DNA from: PWQG01 sp040882255
GTDB taxonomy: Bacteria > Pseudomonadota > Gammaproteobacteria > Pseudomonadales > Pseudohongiellaceae
Assembly (NCBI GenBank): GCA_040882255.1
Contig: JBBEBP010000016.1
Span: 496,001 to 560,000, forward strand
DNA: 64,000 bases
Direction of reading: 5' to 3'
In this document: one piece after another, positions 60,078-64,000 of the stretch
How positions within the stretch are numbered: position 1 is the first letter of the stretch
Layout of the letters: each line of letters opens with the position of its first letter
Translations under genes and position numbers: made by a program
The notes under the pieces: model-generated
The model's input: the letters and a program-made list of their open reading frames with translations, nothing else
What the model was told of the DNA's origin: nothing
Databases searched by the model: none

Positions 60078-61291
60078 AGGCTCCCTGACAGGTTCAGCGC
60101 CAGGCCACCCAGCCCGACGACCAGTACCACCACCCATGGCGGCATCTTCCACGCGGACAGCAACACAAAGCCCGCCACGGCCAGCACGAATTCTCCCCGG
60201 CCCAGGATGGCACTGGTCCACACCGGGTCATACAAGGCGGCGCCCAGAATGCCCACCACGGCCGCATTGGCCCCGCGCATCACGGCCTGCATGCCATCGA
60301 TGCGCCGGAAAGCATTCCAGAACGGCAGCATCCCCACCAGCAGCAAAAAACCCGGCAAGAACACCGCCACCAGTGCGATGGCGGCGCCGATCACGCCATT
60401 GGGCATCGGCTCCATGACAGTACCCAGATACGCGCTGAAGGTGAACAGCGGTCCGGGTATGGCCTGGGCAGCGCCATAGCCGGTCAGGAAAGCATCTTCA
60501 CTGATCCAGCCGGGTTGCACGACTTCTGCCTGCAACAATGGCAATACGACGTGGCCGCCGCCAAAGACCAGCGCGCCGGCCCGGTAGAACGCGTCAAACA
60601 GTGCTACTCCCTGCCCCGCACCGGAGGCTACCAGTAGCGGCAGACCTGCCAGCAGCAACGCGAACAGTGCCAGGCAACACCAGGCGACCGCCGGTGAGAC
60701 CGGAAGATGCAGATCGACGACCGTTTCCTCCTGATGGAACCGGCACCACAACGCGCCCGCCAGCGCCCCGACCATGATTGCTCCAACCGTACCACCCGGT
60801 CCGCTGAACATCGCCACGACCAGCAGCGCCAATACCGCGATAGCGGCCCGCGGCCGGTCCGGGCAAAGGTTGCGCGCCATGCCCCATACGGCATGCGCTA
60901 CAATCGCCACGGCCACGATTTTCAGGCCGCTGATCAACCCTTCCCCGACGGGCCCCTCCAGCACGGCGGCGCCGTAAGCAAACAGCGTCAACACCAGCGC
61001 GGAAGGCAAGGTGAAAGCCACGAAGGCCGCCAGCGCTCCCGCCGCACCGGCCCGCATCAGACCCAGCGCGAAGCCGACCTGGCTGCTGGCCGGACCGGGC
61101 AGGAACTGGCACAGCGCCACCAGGTCCGCATAGGTTTTCTCGGTCAACCACTGGCGGCGCGCCACGAACTCGGTGCGGAAGTAACCCAGATGGGCGATCG
61201 GTCCACCGAAGGAAGTGAAGCCCAACAGGAGGAAAGCGCGGAAGACTTCACCGACTCCGCCGGGCGCTTTATCACGCTCCGAATGCTCCAT
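60074..61291 (-). CDS. chrA: Chromate transporter ChrA, long-chain form
   Basis: 405 residues with two CHR domains. The first has FTSFGGPIAHLGYFRTEFVARR and LCQFLPGPASSQVGFALG; the second has LVFGGGHVVLPLLQAEVV and GYGAAQAIPGPLFTFSAYLG. About 11 transmembrane helices. ChrA proteins export chromate by an ion-coupled route. Because it is placed beside molybdate-storage-type genes it might handle another oxyanion, but nothing in the sequence shows this. The stop lies inside the fourth tandem repeat unit; the next gene ends 4 nt before its start codon region. Confidence 0.88.
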   Translation of the reverse strand: MEHSERDKAPGGVGEVFRAFLLLGFTSFGGPIAHLGYFRTEFVARRQWLTEKTYADLVALCQFLPGPASSQVGFALGLMRAGAAGALAAFVAFTLPSALVLTLFAYGAAVLEGPVGEGLISGLKIVAVAIVAHAVWGMARNLCPDRPRAAIAVLALLVVAMFSGPGGTVGAIMVGALAGALWCRFHQEETVVDLHLPVSPAVAWCCLALFALLLAGLPLLVASGAGQGVALFDAFYRAGALVFGGGHVVLPLLQAEVVQPGWISEDAFLTGYGAAQAIPGPLFTFSAYLGTVMEPMPNGVIGAAIALVAVFLPGFLLLVGMLPFWNAFRRIDGMQAVMRGANAAVVGILGAALYDPVWTSAILGRGEFVLAVAGFVLLSAWKMPPWVVVLVVGLGGLALNLSGSL

Positions 61292-61295
61292 CGGC

Positions 61296-62291
61296 TCACT
61301 CCGCCCCGGGAGCCGAGAAGTGGCCGGGCAGCTCGCCCGTCAGGGCTTCCAGGAAACTCACCAGTTCGCGGGTGGTTTCCTCGTCAAGCGCCCGGCCCAG
61401 TTGCACCTGCGACATGACCCGTACGGCCTCGTCCAGTGTCTCCACGGAGGCATCATGGAAGTAGGGAGCGGTCCCGGCGACGTTACGCAGCGGCGAGACC
61501 CGGAACACATGCCGGTCGGACTCGTCTCCGGTGGTGGCCATCAGACCTTCGTGCGGCTCCGGCGAGCCGGTGTACTCCCAGTAGTCCCCGACCATGCCGA
61601 ATTTCTGCAAGGAATCGCCCCCCAACAGTTCGCCGTTGTGGCAGGCGGCACAGCCCAGGTCCATGAAGTGTTGCAGTCCGGCCTTCTGCGGCCCCGTCAT
61701 GGCCGAGTCGTTGCCCCGCAACCAGTCGTCGAAAGGGGCCGGTGTGCGCAGGCTGCGCTGGTAGGCTTCCAGCGCTTCTCCATACTGTCCGGCGTTTGGC
61801 GTTTCATCCGCATCAGGGAAAGCTTCCGCGAACTGTTCCCCGTAGCCGTGCTCGCGCAGCGCATCGAGCAGGTCTTCCCGCTGCTCGAAGCCCATGGACC
61901 CGGTGATGGAACCGATGGCCTGCGCCTGGCCGGATTCACGATCAGCGAACCAGCGCAATCCGGCCCCGGCCGTCTGGGTATTGAATATGGTCATGGAGTG
62001 TAAGCCGGTTTCCTCACCACGTGCCGTGATGGACCGCGTCCTGCTGTCCGAGCCGTGATCCTCCCGCAAGTGGCAGCTGGCACAGGCTGTTTCCCCATCG
62101 TAGGAGAGACGGGTATCCCAGAACAGCGCCCGGCCCAGCCTGACCACTGGATTGTCCCGCTCGGCCTGCGTGACCGGATCGATGCTTCCGAAAAGAGAGT
62201 CGGCCCGGTCGCGCAAGTCCGTATCCTGTTGGGCGGCGCTGGCGAACGACAACAGCAGACCGGTCAGGCCGATGACAGTACGTGAAATCAT
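61296..62291 (-). CDS. Diheme cytochrome c peroxidase (CcpA/MauG family)
   Basis: 331 residues from the ATG at 62291 (GGAGGAAAC directly before it). Signal peptide VIGLTGLLLSFASAAQ. Two c-heme motifs, CASCHLREDHG and CAACHNGELLGG, with RLGRALFWDTRLSYDGE before the first, as in bacterial diheme peroxidases. It reduces H2O2 with electrons from periplasmic c cytochromes, or acts in cofactor maturation if it belongs to the MauG branch. A repeat element lies in its leader 18 nt from the ATG. Confidence 0.9.
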   Translation of the reverse strand: MISRTVIGLTGLLLSFASAAQQDTDLRDRADSLFGSIDPVTQAERDNPVVRLGRALFWDTRLSYDGETACASCHLREDHGSDSRTRSITARGEETGLHSMTIFNTQTAGAGLRWFADRESGQAQAIGSITGSMGFEQREDLLDALREHGYGEQFAEAFPDADETPNAGQYGEALEAYQRSLRTPAPFDDWLRGNDSAMTGPQKAGLQHFMDLGCAACHNGELLGGDSLQKFGMVGDYWEYTGSPEPHEGLMATTGDESDRHVFRVSPLRNVAGTAPYFHDASVETLDEAVRVMSQVQLGRALDEETTRELVSFLEALTGELPGHFSAPGAE

Positions 62292-62308
62292 GTTTCCTCC
62301 GCTCGTTT

Positions 62309-62450
62309 TATAATCTCGCAAAGATCGCCAAGAAAGACGACGGAGTACGAAGTTGGGCACAAGGCGTTGATCCGGATTCGAAAAACCCGAACCGGCCGCC
62401 TTTCTCATGCACTTCTCTGCGCTCTTTGCGATCTCTGCGAGATCAAAAAC
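62309..62450. repeat. Imperfect inverted repeat element (copy 4)
   Basis: The left arm is TATAATCTCGCAAAGATC then GCCAAGAAAGACG (62309-62340). The right arm (62411-62447), read as reverse complement, is TTTTGATCTCGCAGAGATC then GCAAAGAGCGCAGAGAAG. About 70 bp separates the arms. This lies in the 376-nt gap 62292-62667; the remaining part (62451-62667) shows no gene and no clear signal beyond ordinary intergenic sequence. Confidence 0.65.
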
Positions 62451-62667
62451 ACCATTCCGTTCACCCGCAAATTTTCCGGATCGGTCATTTTCATAAGAGC
62501 ACCTCTCAATTCCGAACGGCCTCCGCGCGAGTCCCGGACGCTCAGTCGCAACTCCCTGCGCAGCTTACCATACTGAGGCTCCCTGATACTTCGCGGCAAA
62601 GCTCACTCACCCGGGGACGGATACAGCGTCGACATACTGGCGAGCCATGATTTCTGATAGCGGAGAG

Positions 62668-63144
62668 TTAGCGTTGGTAAATGCCCACCAACCGATTCAT
62701 GCCCAATATATGGGATTCGACCTTCTCCAGCATTTCCGCCAGTGTCAGGCCGTCGGGCAGGTCCGGCTCCACATCCAGTGCCAGCACCCAGAAGTAATAG
62801 TGATGAATGCCGTGACCATCGGGCGGCATCGGGCCGTTGTACCCCGTCTTGTCGAAGTTGTTGACACCCTCGGCGTACTCCCGGTTGCCCTCATCCAGAT
62901 GCCCGACCGACGCCGGTATGTTGTAGGCAACCCAGTGCACGAAACCGTAGTCACCCCGGTCCGAGACCAGCGGCGCATCCGGGTCATGGCAGAACACGGC
63001 AATTGATCGGGTTCCTTCCGGCACTCCCTTCCAGAACAGCGCCGGCGAAACATCCTCGCCTTCGCCGGAGTGTTTCGCGGGGATAACAGCACCCGGCTCG
63101 AAAGCGGAGCTGCTTACCTGCATGTCGGACAATGCGAATCCCAT
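62668..63144 (-). CDS. YbhB/YbcL family phosphatidylethanolamine-binding-like protein
   Basis: 158 residues from the ATG at 63144 (AGGAGG upstream, 6 nt spacing). The PEBP/Raf kinase inhibitor-like fold is recognisable from HSGEGEDVSPALFWKGVPEGTRSIAVFCHDPDAP, FVHWVAYNIPASVGHLDEG, GYNGPMPPDGHGIHHYYFWV and the C-terminal GMNRLVGIYQR. The pocket residues DPDAP and GPxPPxGxGxHHY are present. No signal peptide; cytoplasmic. Function in bacteria is unclear. Confidence 0.92.
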   Translation of the reverse strand: MGFALSDMQVSSSAFEPGAVIPAKHSGEGEDVSPALFWKGVPEGTRSIAVFCHDPDAPLVSDRGDYGFVHWVAYNIPASVGHLDEGNREYAEGVNNFDKTGYNGPMPPDGHGIHHYYFWVLALDVEPDLPDGLTLAEMLEKVESHILGMNRLVGIYQR

Positions 63145-63373
63145 AATAATCCTCCTGTTGCCGGATTGAATGCACGGAAACCACAGCGTATCAGAAGCGG
63201 CGGGCATGACGGAACGTCGCCACAATCCACCATAGTTGACCTCCACCGACAGGGCGGAACCGCTACCCTCCCGATACTTTACAATCCGCCGCCATGGGGA
63301 TATTGTTTTTTGAACCTGTTCCTATTAACGGGTATCAGAAAGCAGGAAACAAAAAACAGGCAGGAGACCGGAA

Positions 63374-64000
63374 ATGAATAACAGGAAGCCACTGGCAATC
63401 GCTGCCACCATCATGGGATTGTCACTGTCCGCCGCCCCGCTGGCGGCACTGGCGCAAGGCGGTGACCGCCCCGACCTGGAGGGGCTCTGGACCAATGCTT
63501 CACTGACGGATCTGACACGCCCGGAAGGTGTTGACCAACTGGTGGTCTCGCCCGAACGGGCACAGGAAATCGCCTCTGGTGCATCCGTCGCCGGCCTGCC
63601 CGCCGACCAGGTGGACGCCCCCGAGGCCCGATCCCCAGGCGAGGCCCCGCCCGCCGGCAGCTTCGATTTCGGTCTACGCGGCTACAACTCCTTCTGGATC
63701 GATCCCGGCTCCTCGCTGGCCCGTGTGCGCGGAGAGTTTCGCACGTCCCATATTATCGATCCGGAGAATGGCCAGATTCCGCGCCGCGAGAATCCCACCG
63801 GGGGTTTCCAGCGCCAGAACTTTGGCGCCCGCTATGTGACGGGCCAGGGTGACGCTTCCGGACCGGAAGCACTGCCACTGTCCGAGCGCTGCCTGATCGG
63901 CTTCGGCAACACGGCGGGCCCCGGCATGATGGGTACGCTGTATAACAGTACCTATCAATTCGTGCAGACCGATGATTATTTCGTCATTTCAGTGGAGATG
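63374..64000 (+). CDS. Secreted protein of unknown function, cut by the window edge
   Basis: At least 209 residues from the ATG at 63374 (AGGAGA upstream) with no stop before 64000. Signal peptide NNRKPLAIAATIMGLSLSAAPLAALAQ. The mature start GGDRPDLEGLWTNASLTDLTRPEGV resembles periplasmic proteins in hydrocarbon-degrading and marine proteobacteria that begin with a PDLxGxWTN motif. Later YNSFWIDPGSS, RTSHIIDPENGQIPRRE and YNSTYQFVQTDDYFVI. Function unknown; the C-terminus is missing here. Confidence 0.75.
   Translation, partial: MNNRKPLAIAATIMGLSLSAAPLAALAQGGDRPDLEGLWTNASLTDLTRPEGVDQLVVSPERAQEIASGASVAGLPADQVDAPEARSPGEAPPAGSFDFGLRGYNSFWIDPGSSLARVRGEFRTSHIIDPENGQIPRRENPTGGFQRQNFGARYVTGQGDASGPEALPLSERCLIGFGNTAGPGMMGTLYNSTYQFVQTDDYFVISVEM

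Noticed and set aside
60074..61291. ChrA as part of a molybdate uptake system
   Set aside because: Only its position suggests this; motifs are those of chromate transporters, so it is kept as ChrA and the link stays speculative.
62405..62599. A 64-codon minus-strand frame in the intergenic region
   Set aside because: It overlaps the repeat arm, has Arg/Ser-rich composition, no Shine-Dalgarno and no homologous wording.
1..64000. Search for tRNA, rRNA, IS elements, phage genes or integrative elements
   Set aside because: No tRNA or rRNA sequence, transposase, integrase, terminase or toxin-antitoxin genes could be seen; composition looks uniform.

Overview
The window reads as chromosomal DNA of a GC-rich gammaproteobacterium, probably aquatic or marine and able to use alkyl chains or fatty acids. 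The strongest taxonomic signal is the minus-strand order nnrDE-tsaE-amiC-mutL-miaA-hfq-hflX-hflK-hflC-DUF2065-hisZ-purA (about 48.2 to 34.9 kb), the conserved gammaproteobacterial 'mutL-miaA-hfq-hfl' superoperon. The lifestyle is inferred from a CYP153-type P450, FadE/FadB/FadA-type beta-oxidation genes, a long-form malic enzyme, a B12 receptor and many secreted hydrolases or lipoproteins. I see no rRNA, tRNA, IS element, prophage, or CRISPR array.

Layout. 0-6.1 kb: end of a GNAT acetyltransferase, an AsmA-like membrane protein, and a complete Liv-type ABC importer (binding protein, two permeases, two ATPases) whose genes overlap by 1 to 8 nt. 6.1-9.9 kb: a small helical protein, a secreted class-C beta-lactamase-like hydrolase and a large membrane protein of unknown function. 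10.0-12.2 kb: a promoter, a cobalamin riboswitch and a BtuB-like TonB receptor. 12.2-13.4 kb: a membrane GGDEF protein. 13.6-16.2 kb: GST, 2Fe-2S ferredoxin, CYP153-like P450 and a membrane-anchored thioredoxin-fold protein in one operon. 16.3-20.1 kb: an MFS transporter and a lipoprotein pair (parallel beta-helix protein plus diheme cytochrome). 20.2-26.0 kb: fadE divergent from a fadB/fadJ-like and thiolase pair. 26.1-29.4 kb: an unusual two-gene unit, an ATP-grasp ligase followed by a protein with a papain-like Cys/His/Asn signature. 29.5-34.9 kb: malic enzyme, alpha/beta hydrolase, K+/H+ antiporter. 34.9-48.2 kb: the housekeeping superoperon headed by a MarR regulator. 48.2-52.8 kb: a secreted DUF6351-like hydrolase, a DUF4159 protein, SixA and a DUF481 outer-membrane protein. 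52.8-62.3 kb: a three-subunit molybdenum hydroxylase, a Tat-exported multicopper oxidase, two molybdenum-storage-protein-like subunits, a ChrA oxyanion transporter and a diheme peroxidase. 62.7-64.0 kb: a PEBP-family protein and a truncated secreted protein.

How the parts may work together (inference). The 13.6-26 kb stretch could carry an alkyl chain from terminal hydroxylation (P450 plus ferredoxin) through beta-oxidation (FadE, FadB, thiolase), and the malic enzyme further on could supply NADPH and pyruvate. The 52.8-60 kb stretch couples a molybdenum enzyme to a possible molybdenum or tungsten reserve. A family of GCGGAG/GCCAAG-type imperfect inverted repeats sits in the leader regions of four minus-strand genes, three of them in that second cluster.

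The most unusual items are the ATP-grasp/cysteine-peptidase-like pair, the storage-protein pair beside the molybdenum hydroxylase (with a key histidine cluster apparently missing), the histone-H1-like tail on FadE, and coincident substitutions that would make one ATP site of the LivFG dimer degenerate.
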